A stretch of 30,307 bases of DNA from DATKZS01 sp035527835 [NCBI: bacterium] (GTDB lineage Bacteria > RBG-13-61-14). Within the stretch, counting starts at the first letter, position 1. The number at the start of each line of letters is the position of its first letter. The notes beneath the pieces were generated by a model, which was given only the letters and a program-made list of their open reading frames with translations, did not search any database and was not told the origin of the DNA. The stretch covers positions 1 through 30,307 of the forward strand of contig DATKZS010000064.1 in NCBI GenBank assembly GCA_035527835.1. Reading direction: 5' to 3'. A program made the translations under genes and the position numbers. This document shows, one piece after another, positions 24,753 to 30,307 of this stretch.

Positions 24753-24786
24753 ATTTGGAACCATTAAAGGAATAGGAGAGGAGAAC

Positions 24787-24987
24787 ATGCCGGTAGAAAG
24801 AATCTCGCGGATAACGGCCACGTCGCCCAAGGGATTCGAGGAGGCCATCGCCGACGGTCTGGCGCGGGCCAACAAGACCCTGCGCAACTTGAAGCGCATG
24901 GACGTGATATCGCAGGCGGTACGGCTCGAGCGCGGCAAGATCGCCGAGTACGAGGTCACGCTCGACATCCATTTCCGCCTGGAGTAG
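24787..24987 (+). CDS. Dodecin-family protein, copy 1
   Basis: The 66-residue product has the dodecin pattern: a first strand (VERISRITATS), a helix (FEEAIADGLARANKTLRN), then two strands ending EYEVTLDIHFRLE. Dodecins assemble into hollow 12-mers that store or buffer flavins or related cofactors. The tryptophan that stacks on flavin in characterised dodecins is not present at the expected place (K36-R37-M38-D39), and the glutamine of the usual EYQV is E56. Ligand binding may therefore differ. GGAGAGGAGAAC lies just before ATG 24787. A second copy at 26911 differs at two residues (I41V, K51R). A palindrome-bearing MITE lies immediately upstream. Confidence 0.9.
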   Translation: MPVERISRITATSPKGFEEAIADGLARANKTLRNLKRMDVISQAVRLERGKIAEYEVTLDIHFRLE

Positions 24988-25089
24988 CGGCCGGAGGAGG
25001 CCGTCTCCATTCTCGATCAAATAACGTCGTCATACCCGGAATGGATGAGCGGCCGGGTGGAGGCCGCCCGCGCCGCCCGGAAAAAATAA
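24988..25089 (+). pseudogene. Remnant reading frame after dodecin 1, TPR-like tail
   Basis: Directly after the TAG of dodecin 1 and in the same frame there are 33 sense codons and a TAA (25087-25089). The peptide contains PEEAVSILDQITSSYPEW, which looks like the end of a TPR protein, followed by a basic tail. It has no start codon at its left edge. The two dodecin copies stay alike for only about 11 bases after the TAG and then diverge, so this segment begins at the duplication boundary. It is best read as the 3' stump of a gene disrupted when dodecin arrived. Chance is the main alternative. Confidence 0.35.
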
Positions 25090-25097
25090 GCCGGAAT

Positions 25098-25138
25098 GCG
25101 CCAGGCGGGGGTGAACGGACCCCCATCAGGCCGGGCGC
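25098..25138 (+). terminator. Two-tier hairpin without T-run
   Basis: An inner stem GGGGGT/ACCCCC (25107-25112 and 25119-25124) sits inside an outer GCGCC/GGCGC stem (25098-25102 and 25134-25138). No run of T follows, so it is at best an atypical terminator. It ends three bases before the -35 box of the radical SAM gene and would insulate that gene from dodecin 1. Confidence 0.3.
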
Positions 25139-25141
25139 TCC

Positions 25142-25170
25142 TTGACAAGTTAGAGTATCTTAGGCATAAT
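25142..25170 (+). promoter_or_regulatory. Strong sigma70-like promoter of the radical SAM gene
   Basis: TTGACA (25142-25147), a 17-bp spacer and CATAAT (25165-25170) match the consensus at 11 of 12 positions, the best promoter in the window. Transcription would start near 25177, about 75 bases before the gene. Confidence 0.75.
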
Positions 25171-25252
25171 TTACCGGCGTTTTCCGCGGCAATCCGCGTT
25201 TCGCGCCGAGCAGCAATCCGTTTGAATCGGACTGAAAAGGAACCTGCTGATA

Positions 25253-26266
25253 TTGGGCTTTAGTGATAAGGTTTTCAAGACACTCTACCGGGCAGGTTCC
25301 CGTCTGCTTCTCGGCAGCGGTGACAACGCGGACTGGATCCATGAGAAGGTCCAGCGGCCCGGAAACGTGCTCGCCTTGGCGCGCAACATGGCCTGCTACT
25401 ACCTGCAGCTTCCGCTCATTCCCGAGATCTTCAACTTGACGATCGAACCCGTCTTCGGGTGCAATCTTCGATGCAGGTACTGTTTCTGCTGGGGCGAATC
25501 GGCGCCGGAGCTTACGGGACTCAGGCCCGACCTCATGCCGTGGCCGCTCTTCCGCAAGGCCATTGACGAAGCCCCGAATTCGCTGGAGGCCGTGACGTTC
25601 GTGGGCATGGGCGAACCGCTGCTGCATCCGCGCTTCAGCGAAATGGCCGATTATTGCGCGGACCGGGGGCTGCGTTCAATTGTCTACACTAACGGAACGC
25701 TGCTGACCGGCGGCGTATTGGAGAGGCTGGCCGCGTCCAGGCTCTCCGTCCTGACGGTGTCCGTTGAGGCTGATGCGGAAGCGTCACGCGAGTTTCGCGG
25801 CGTTGATAATGCGGTCATCCGCCGGAACCTGGAACGGTTCATCGAGCTCAAGCGTCCCGAGACGGAGGTAAAACTCTCGATCGTGGCCCACGAAAAAAAT
25901 GCGGACCGGTTCGAAAACGCGCGGCGGGAATGGGGCGCGTTGGTCACGAACGTCAAGGCCAACCCCCGCATGGGCTATGAAGGCAGCGGATCGCCCCCGG
26001 TGTGCATGGAGCCATGGCGCGGCAACGTGTTGGTGTTGACTGACGGGCAGGTCTCCCCCTGCTGCCTGGACTGCAAGCCCGACCTCGTTATCGGCAACCT
26101 CAATGAACAGAGCTTGGGCGAAATCCTTCAAGGAGATGCCTTCCATGAGCTGATCCAGCGGATCATTTCCGGAAACGCCCCCGATCGCTGCGTCAAGTGC
26201 AGCGAGTTCTCCGCAACCGGCCTGCCGCGCAAGGCGCCCAAGAGAAAGCCCCGCCGGTCCGGCTAA
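25253..26266 (+). CDS. Radical SAM/SPASM-domain protein
   Basis: The 337-residue product has the radical SAM cluster C70-x3-C74-x2-C77 (GCNLRCRYC) and a GMGEP motif (118-122) for S-adenosylmethionine binding. A C-terminal SPASM-like region carries C251, C270, C271, C274, C313 and C316, which would hold at least one auxiliary iron-sulfur cluster. SPASM enzymes mature peptides or proteins, or build cofactors and other small molecules, by radical chemistry. The start is a TTG at 25253 with AAAAGGA (25235-25241) 11 bases upstream; no ATG or GTG is available in the open frame. No precursor peptide was recognised next to it. The flanking small proteins are two dodecins, which makes them conceivable but unproven partners. 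The C-terminus is a basic tail (APKRKPRRSG). Confidence 0.92.
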   Translation: MGFSDKVFKTLYRAGSRLLLGSGDNADWIHEKVQRPGNVLALARNMACYYLQLPLIPEIFNLTIEPVFGCNLRCRYCFCWGESAPELTGLRPDLMPWPLFRKAIDEAPNSLEAVTFVGMGEPLLHPRFSEMADYCADRGLRSIVYTNGTLLTGGVLERLAASRLSVLTVSVEADAEASREFRGVDNAVIRRNLERFIELKRPETEVKLSIVAHEKNADRFENARREWGALVTNVKANPRMGYEGSGSPPVCMEPWRGNVLVLTDGQVSPCCLDCKPDLVIGNLNEQSLGEILQGDAFHELIQRIISGNAPDRCVKCSEFSATGLPRKAPKRKPRRSG

Positions 26267-26294
26267 AGCCGGGCTCTTTAAGTATTTATACTTT

Positions 26295-26659
26295 CAGTGT
26301 TGTCCAAAACAAACGAACCAGAAAACCGCCAAGGCGCCAAGCACGCCAAGAATCATGATTTTATTTCAATCTCCGTCCAGCTTCGCGCCGCCGCCAACCT
26401 GCCCGCCGCAAGGCTCCTGCAGGCGGGGCCCACTTCGCCGAAGTAGCTTTGGCTACGAAGGCTGAAAGCGCCATGTCGCGCCGGAGGCCGGCCCAATGAT
26501 TCTTTCTTGGCGCTCCTGTCGGCCGGTCCGCCAAGCAGGTTGGGGCCAAAGCACTGGAGCTGTTTTTTAGTCCCGCCGCAAAGAAACACCAGGATTTACT
26601 TGGCGATTCTTGGCGTTCTGGGCGCCTTGGCGGTTTTCTTAGCTCCTATTTTGGACGGG
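26295..26659. mobile_element. MITE-like element, copy 3, with 9-bp target duplication
   Basis: The left end CAGTGTTGTCCAAAAC matches copies 1 and 2. The right end reads CTATTTTGGACGGG and is a few bases shorter than theirs. TTATACTTT lies immediately on both sides (26286-26294 and 26660-26668), an exact 9-bp target duplication. This copy is 365 bases long, about 100 longer than the others, because of extra GC-rich DNA near 26374-26490 that itself holds a small CTTCGCCGAAG palindrome. It lies 28 bases after the radical SAM stop codon. Confidence 0.85.
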
Positions 26660-26750
26660 TTATACTTTATACCTGCTTCTTCCGCTCCCTGAAAAATGCC
26701 ATGACATCCATCCGTTATTGGAACAGGCCCGGTTTTTAAGCCAAGGGCGT

Positions 26751-26848
26751 GGGTCAGTATCAGAGCTTCAGTTTTCAGTTAATGTCGAGATGGCCGGAGA
26801 CTTCAGGGATCCTCTCATTAACTGAAAACTGAAGCTCTGACCCTGACC
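26751..26848. repeat. Palindromic repeat, GCTTCAGTTTTCAGTT family
   Basis: Left arm (26752-26784) and right arm (26816-26848) are 33 bases each and pair with two mismatches around a 31-base loop. It belongs to none of the other repeat families here. It ends 13 bases before the putative -35 box of dodecin 2, so it would sit just outside that promoter. Confidence 0.85.
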
Positions 26849-26861
26849 GCCATCAGCAAAC

Positions 26862-26890
26862 TTGACAAGCGGCCCCGAAATATTTAAGAA
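26862..26890 (+). promoter_or_regulatory. Candidate promoter of dodecin 2
   Basis: TTGACA (26862-26867) is a perfect -35, followed 17 bases on by TAAGAA (26885-26890), a poor -10. Transcription would start near 26897, leaving a leader of about 14 bases that still includes GGAGGA (26898-26903). The same CTTGACAAG word begins the radical SAM promoter at 25141. Confidence 0.4.
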
Positions 26891-26910
26891 GATAGGTGGA
26901 GGAATTGAAA

Positions 26911-27111
26911 ATGCCGGTGGAAAGAATATCCAGGATAACGGCCACGTCGCCCAAGGGGTTCGAGGAGGCCATCGCCGACGGTCTGGCGCGGGCCAACAAG
27001 ACCCTGCGCAACTTGAAGCGCATGGACGTGGTGTCGCAGGCGGTACGGCTCGAGCGCGGCAGGATCGCCGAGTACGAGGTCACGCTCGACATCCATTTCC
27101 GCCTGGAGTAG
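26911..27111 (+). CDS. Dodecin-family protein, copy 2
   Basis: The 66-residue product is nearly identical to dodecin 1, with two conservative changes (V41, R51). DNA identity is very high and ends about 11 bases after the stop codon. Most base differences fall in the first 15 codons and around codons 40 and 51, so copying or conversion was recent. ATG 26911 is chosen over the in-frame GTG at 26896, because GGAGGA (26898-26903) is seven bases upstream and the product then matches copy 1. Like copy 1 it lacks the usual flavin-stacking tryptophan. It lies 79 bases before the ferritin-like gene and may share its transcript. Confidence 0.9.
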   Translation: MPVERISRITATSPKGFEEAIADGLARANKTLRNLKRMDVVSQAVRLERGRIAEYEVTLDIHFRLE

Positions 27112-27190
27112 CGGCCGGACGTGGGCCTGCGGGAGCGCGGTCCCGGGGCGGGGCAACTTCCTTGCCAAGGGGCCGGGTGGAGGACGTGGC

Positions 27191-27709
27191 GTGGATCGCT
27201 TGACCGCGGTGGAACAGTCCATTTTCATGGAGGCCGGGCTCTCCGAGCTCTTCAGCGTCTTTGCCACGTCCTTTTACACCATGCCCGCGGCCCAGGCCTT
27301 CTGGGAAAAGATGGCCCGGGCCGAGGCCAACCACGCCCTCCTGCTCGAATTCGAAAAATGGAGGCTGGTCCGCGAGGAACTCGACGGCCCCGGGATCCGC
27401 TATGACGACCCGGCCCTCATCCGCCAGATGAAAAGGCTCGACGATCTCCGCGCCTCCATCGTCCATCCGCCCGACCTCAAACAGAGCATCTCAATCGCAC
27501 TCAAAGCCGAGAACATGGCGCTCGACTTCCACAACGACCGCATCTTCATCGAGCAATTCGGAGTCAGCGACCGCGTCATCTCCCACCTGGTCGCCGCCGA
27601 GGACCTGCACCGCGAGGCCCTCGAAAAACTCGCCGCCGCCCCCGACCCCGGAGTCGCCCTCGCCGACGTGGACCTCGATGCCCTCGACCAGCCTCCTCCG
27701 GAAGCGTGA
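27191..27709 (+). CDS. Ferritin-like (rubrerythrin-type) di-iron protein
   Basis: The 172-residue product looks like a four-helix bundle with two half-sites. Candidate iron ligands are a first-helix glutamate (E14 or E19), E45-x2-H48 in ARAEANHALL, E107 in LKAENMALDF, and E137-x2-H140 in AAEDLHREAL. That E...ExxH...E...ExxH order is the rubrerythrin/ferritin-like pattern, whose members handle peroxide, oxygen or iron. No rubredoxin-like cysteine domain is present. GTG 27191 is six bases after GGAGGA (27179-27184). The tail is acidic and proline-rich. Next to dodecin and a radical SAM enzyme it suggests protection against oxidative damage, but that is inference. Confidence 0.75.
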   Translation: MDRLTAVEQSIFMEAGLSELFSVFATSFYTMPAAQAFWEKMARAEANHALLLEFEKWRLVREELDGPGIRYDDPALIRQMKRLDDLRASIVHPPDLKQSISIALKAENMALDFHNDRIFIEQFGVSDRVISHLVAAEDLHREALEKLAAAPDPGVALADVDLDALDQPPPEA

Positions 27710-27722
27710 TCGGGTAAAGCCA

Positions 27723-28568
27723 ATGGATGACGGCAACAACGGCCGGCCCCTCTGGGGCGGAGAATCACCGGAGCCCGGAAGCGGGCCGGCGTCTTCTCCG
27801 ATCCCGCCTCCCGCCACGCTCCCGCCACTCGCGCCGCCGCCCCGGCCGCCCGGGCCGTGGGGCGTGTGGGCCACGCTCGGCTGGATGGTGCTGATGATAG
27901 GCTCGACCGTCGCCGCTTCCATCGCCGCCATCTACCCCTATCTTTTGTGGACCGGGACGCCATTAGGGTCAGCGCGCAGCAGGGCGGTGCTGGACGCCGC
28001 CGTCAAGAACGGCGATTTCCTGTGGATCAACTACCTGGTTACCATCCCGGTGCTGGGCGCCGTCCTGGTTCTGGCCCTGCTGCTGCGCCCGCAATATCCG
28101 GCCCGCCTCTACCTCGCCTTCCGTAACACCGGGCTCAAGAACTGGATCATCTGGCCCGCCGCGCTCCTGGTTTTTTCCTTCGGCTCCGACGCCCTCCTCT
28201 ATTACCTCCACCTGAATCCGGTGGCCGATTGGATGACCGACGTGTACGACAGCGCCCGCTGCTTCCCCTGCCTCATGCTCGCCATCATCCTGCTCGCGCC
28301 GCTGCTCGAAGAGCTCGTCTTCCGCGGCTTCGTCTTCACCGGCATCCAGGCCCGGCTCGGCCCTTTCTGGGCCGTGGCCCTCTCCGCCCTGCCCTGGGCC
28401 CTCATGCACGTGCAGTACCAGGCGCAGTGGTACTTCATGCTCCTCATCCTGCTGATCGGCATCCTCCTGGGCCTCGCCCGCTGGCGCACCAATTCCCTGC
28501 TCATCCCGCTGGCCATGCACATCCTCCAGAACTCCCTGGCCTCGGTCGAGATGTGGCTGTTCCGGTGA
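27723..28568 (+). CDS. CPBP-family intramembrane protease (CAAX/bacteriocin-processing type)
   Basis: The 281-residue product has a Pro-rich cytoplasmic N-terminus (about residues 1-45) and then several membrane helices. It has the three CPBP/Abi motifs: E196-E197-x3-R201 (LLEELVFRG), W225-x3-H229 (WALMH) and H266-x3-N270 (HILQN). CPBP proteins are metal-dependent membrane proteases; bacterial members are linked to bacteriocin self-immunity or peptide maturation, but most have unknown targets. ATG 27723 is 13 bases after the ferritin-like gene's stop, without a clear ribosome-binding site, so translation may be coupled. The frame is open upstream to 27678 inside the previous gene, which is less plausible. 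Confidence 0.88.
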   Translation: MDDGNNGRPLWGGESPEPGSGPASSPIPPPATLPPLAPPPRPPGPWGVWATLGWMVLMIGSTVAASIAAIYPYLLWTGTPLGSARSRAVLDAAVKNGDFLWINYLVTIPVLGAVLVLALLLRPQYPARLYLAFRNTGLKNWIIWPAALLVFSFGSDALLYYLHLNPVADWMTDVYDSARCFPCLMLAIILLAPLLEELVFRGFVFTGIQARLGPFWAVALSALPWALMHVQYQAQWYFMLLILLIGILLGLARWRTNSLLIPLAMHILQNSLASVEMWLFR

Positions 28569-28579
28569 GAAAATAAATC

Positions 28580-28672
28580 AACCGCCAAGACGCCAAGACC
28601 GCCAAGAAATATAATTATTAATTAAATATTTTTATTTTAATATTTCTTGGCGGTCTTGGCGCCTTGGCGGTT
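28580..28672. repeat. CGCCAAG-type palindromic repeat between convergent genes
   Basis: Left arm (28580-28611) and right arm (28641-28672) are 32 bases each with one mismatch, around a loop made almost wholly of A and T. It lies 11 bases after the protease stop and 22 bases before the stop of the convergent oxidoreductase. It is of the same family as 2591-2680 and 29738-29828 and lacks the TGTCCAAAATA ends of the longer elements. Confidence 0.9.
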
Positions 28673-28694
28673 ATCTTTTCGCTTGATGCCGCGA

Positions 28695-29696
28695 TCAAAG
28701 CCTGACCGCCCGGCCGGTCCGGGACGAGCGATAGGCCGCGTCCACGATCCTCATGTTGACGAGGCCCTCGCGAGTTCCGGGCGTGGGCTCGCGGCGGCTG
28801 CGGACGCACGCGAGGAAGTGCTCCATCTGGCGGCCGTAGATTTGCTGGCGGTCCCGGTCTCTGGTTGTTTCCGGCGAAGGCAGGTGAATTCCCGGATGGC
28901 CGGAGACGCTGAGCCTGGCCTCGGGAGGGAAGATGGCGACGTAGCCCTGGTCGCCGTACACCTGGGTCCCGGCGTAGGGCCGGTCCGCGTGGGGGTGGCG
29001 CCAGCCGCTCTCGATCACCGACGTCGCGCCGCCGTCCCAGGTGATCATGACCACGCCGGTGTCGTCCACGTCGTAATCGCCGTAATGCGTGCCCACCGCG
29101 GCATACACGCGCCGCGGCAGCGGGTCAGCCAGGATGAAGCGCGCGGTGTCAATCGCGTGAATGCCCATGTCCGCGAGCGCGCCGCCGCCCGCGAGCCTCT
29201 TTTGCGTGAACCAGCCGGCCGGGCCCCAGCCCGCGTGCACGCCGTAACCCGCGGTCCGCACCACCCGGCCCACCGCGCCCGAGCTCACCACCCCCCGCGC
29301 CCAATTGACCTCGTCCGCGAAGCGCCACATGTGGCCGACCAGCACCACTCGCTTCCGCCGCCGCGCCGCGGCCGCCACCCTGGCCGCCTCCCTCGCGTTC
29401 ATGGCCATGGGCTTTTCCAGGAGCACGTCCTTGCCCGCCTCCATGAAGGCGAGCGCGTAAGGCGCGTGATACTTGTTGGGCGTGCAGATCACGGCCGCGT
29501 CCACGTCGCCGGCGCGGGCCAGGCTGAGCGCGTTGGTGGTGGCGCGGGGCACGTTGAACTCCTCAGCAAATCGCTCCGCCGACTCGCGCGTCCGGGCGGC
29601 GCACGCCGTGATCCGGCCTCCGCCCGCCAGCACCGCCCGGGCGTGGCGCCTCCCGATGCCGCGCACTCCGATAATGGCGACCCTGATTTTTTTCAT
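28695..29696 (-). CDS. Gfo/Idh/MocA family oxidoreductase
   Basis: The 333-residue product is a canonical member: Rossmann motif GVRGIG (residues 10-15), CTPNKYH, E94-K95-P96 in VLLEKPMAMN, and the G-G-x-L-x-D-x-G-x-H motif with D176, H180 and D183 (GGGALADMGIHAID). These are NAD(P)-dependent enzymes of sugar or cyclitol metabolism. ATG 29696 is preferred over 29768, since GGAAG lies eight bases upstream and the longer version would run into a repeat. The gene upstream (29851 on) is a paralogue in the same orientation, 154 bases away. Both share the ending SSRTG-AVRL and identical DNA after the stop. Confidence 0.92.
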   Translation of the reverse strand: MKKIRVAIIGVRGIGRRHARAVLAGGGRITACAARTRESAERFAEEFNVPRATTNALSLARAGDVDAAVICTPNKYHAPYALAFMEAGKDVLLEKPMAMNAREAARVAAAARRRKRVVLVGHMWRFADEVNWARGVVSSGAVGRVVRTAGYGVHAGWGPAGWFTQKRLAGGGALADMGIHAIDTARFILADPLPRRVYAAVGTHYGDYDVDDTGVVMITWDGGATSVIESGWRHPHADRPYAGTQVYGDQGYVAIFPPEARLSVSGHPGIHLPSPETTRDRDRQQIYGRQMEHFLACVRSRREPTPGTREGLVNMRIVDAAYRSSRTGRAVRL

Positions 29697-29737
29697 GTCA
29701 TTCTTCCAGGTTTTTAATGAATCATGCTGAAGAATTG

Positions 29738-29828
29738 AACGCCAAGACGCCAAGACCGCCAAGAACAATATTTATTAATTATATTTTATATATTATTTAT
29801 TCTTGGCGGTCTTGGCGTCTTGGCGGTT
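29738..29828. repeat. CGCCAAG-type palindromic repeat between tandem paralogues
   Basis: Left arm 29738-29765 and right arm 29800-29828 are nearly complementary around an AT-only loop of similar size to that at 28580-28672. From the right arm onward, the DNA into the end of the neighbouring gene is the same as at 28664-28742, with two changes. This shows that the repeat and gene end were copied together. Confidence 0.9.
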
Positions 29829-29850
29829 ATCTTTTCGCTTGATGCCGCGA

Positions 29851-30307
29851 TCAAAGCCTGACCGCCTGGCCGGTCCGGGACGAGCGGTAGGCCGCGTCAA
29901 TGATCCGCACGATGGTGAGTCCCTCGGCGAGGCCCGGCTTCGGGGCCTTGCGTTTGCGGATGCAGTCCACGAAGTGCGCCATCTGCCGGTCGTACATGGC
30001 CTGCGTGCAGTGCTCCTCCCGCGGCGGCATCGGCGCCGTGAACGTGCCCGCGTAACCGCCCACCTTGAACTTGAGCTCGGTCGGGAACAGGCTCGCGTAC
30101 CCTGCCGTCCCGTACACTCTCGTCCCCGCCTCCGGGCCGTCCATGTGCGGCTGCCACCACCCGCTCTCGACGAGCGAGGTCGCCCCGTTGTCCCACGAGA
30201 TCATGAGCACGCCCGTGTCGTCAACGTCATAATCTCCGTAATACGTCCCGAGCGCCGCGTACACCCTCTTTGGCTTGGGGTCGCCCATGATGTAGCGCGC
30301 CGTGTCC
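29851..30307 (-). CDS. Gfo/Idh/MocA family oxidoreductase, C-terminal part
   Basis: The gene runs off the right edge, so only about 152 C-terminal residues are visible; the Rossmann domain and active site lie outside. The visible part (from DTARYIMGDPKPKRVYAALGTYYGDYDVDDTG) aligns throughout with the gene at 28695, including MISWDNGATSLVESGWWQPH and the end RIIDAAYRSSRTGQAVRL. It is a tandem paralogue, probably of different specificity, and may be transcribed together with the downstream copy. Confidence 0.9.
   Translation of the reverse strand, partial: DTARYIMGDPKPKRVYAALGTYYGDYDVDDTGVLMISWDNGATSLVESGWWQPHMDGPEAGTRVYGTAGYASLFPTELKFKVGGYAGTFTAPMPPREEHCTQAMYDRQMAHFVDCIRKRKAPKPGLAEGLTIVRIIDAAYRSSRTGQAVRL

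Noticed and set aside
26353-26589. 78-codon minus-strand frame in MITE copy 3, with a related frame at 24445-24681
   Set aside because: The similarity follows from the shared element DNA, and the two frames lose register with each other. It is not a transposase and has no start signals.
27723-28568. Bacteriocin immunity locus around the CPBP protease
   Set aside because: No leader-type small peptide or ABC exporter lies nearby; the CPBP fold alone does not support that role.
2591-29828. Possible CRISPR array from the repeated CGCCAAG words
   Set aside because: The copies are dispersed inverted repeats at gene ends, not regularly spaced direct repeats with unique spacers, and no cas gene is present.

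Overview
The window is 30.3 kb of GC-rich chromosomal DNA from a Gram-negative, probably uncultured, free-living bacterium. A diderm envelope is implied by a complete RND/adaptor/TolC-type efflux operon and by a separate beta-barrel porin. A response regulator fused to a DUF4388-like, a J-like and a TPR region recalls Deltaproteobacteria in the broad sense (Myxococcota, Desulfobacterota). Four Gfo/Idh/MocA oxidoreductases and very abundant palindromic intergenic repeats are also common in PVC and candidate-phylum genomes. No rRNA or tRNA gene was seen, so the phylum is left open.

Layout. 0.4-2.6 kb (+): a Gfo/Idh/MocA protein with two altered active-site motifs, then a MeaB/ArgK-type GTPase. 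2.7-9.1 kb (-): a four-gene operon in the order TetR regulator, TolC-like protein, membrane-fusion protein, RND pump, with a palindromic operator candidate overlapping the start of transcription. 9.2-10.7 kb (-): a beta-CASP metallo-beta-lactamase-fold RNase-like protein. 11.2-12.4 kb (+): an OprP-like porin with a textbook terminator. 12.7-15.0 kb (+): the multidomain response regulator, probably read from a leaderless mRNA. 15.3-18.5 kb (-): a very large membrane protein with a spermidine-synthase-like domain and TPRs. 18.7-19.8 kb (+): a second oxidoreductase. 20.1-24.2 kb (+): a two-gene membrane module, one protein with an N-terminal zinc-binding cluster and C-terminal TPR-like helices, the other a 760-residue polytopic protein of unknown function. 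24.8-28.6 kb (+): a redox-flavoured cluster of dodecin, radical SAM/SPASM protein, a near-identical second dodecin, a ferritin-like di-iron protein and a CPBP membrane protease. 28.7-30.3 kb (-): two tandem Gfo/Idh/MocA paralogues, the second cut by the window edge.

The most distinctive feature lies between the genes. Most of the longer intergenic spaces carry an imperfect inverted repeat, and at least six sequence families are present. One family, with arms built from a repeated CGCCAAG unit, occurs as short hairpins at gene ends (2.6, 28.6 and 29.8 kb). It also forms the core of three longer elements (15.0, 24.5 and 26.3 kb) that have 17-bp terminal inverted repeats. Two of these are flanked by exact 9-bp direct repeats, which makes them look like non-autonomous transposons (MITEs). 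No transposase is present.

Functional links are firm only for the efflux operon. The dodecin/radical SAM/ferritin-like cluster and the 20-24 kb membrane module are the best candidates for undescribed biology, but their roles are inferred from layout and motifs only.
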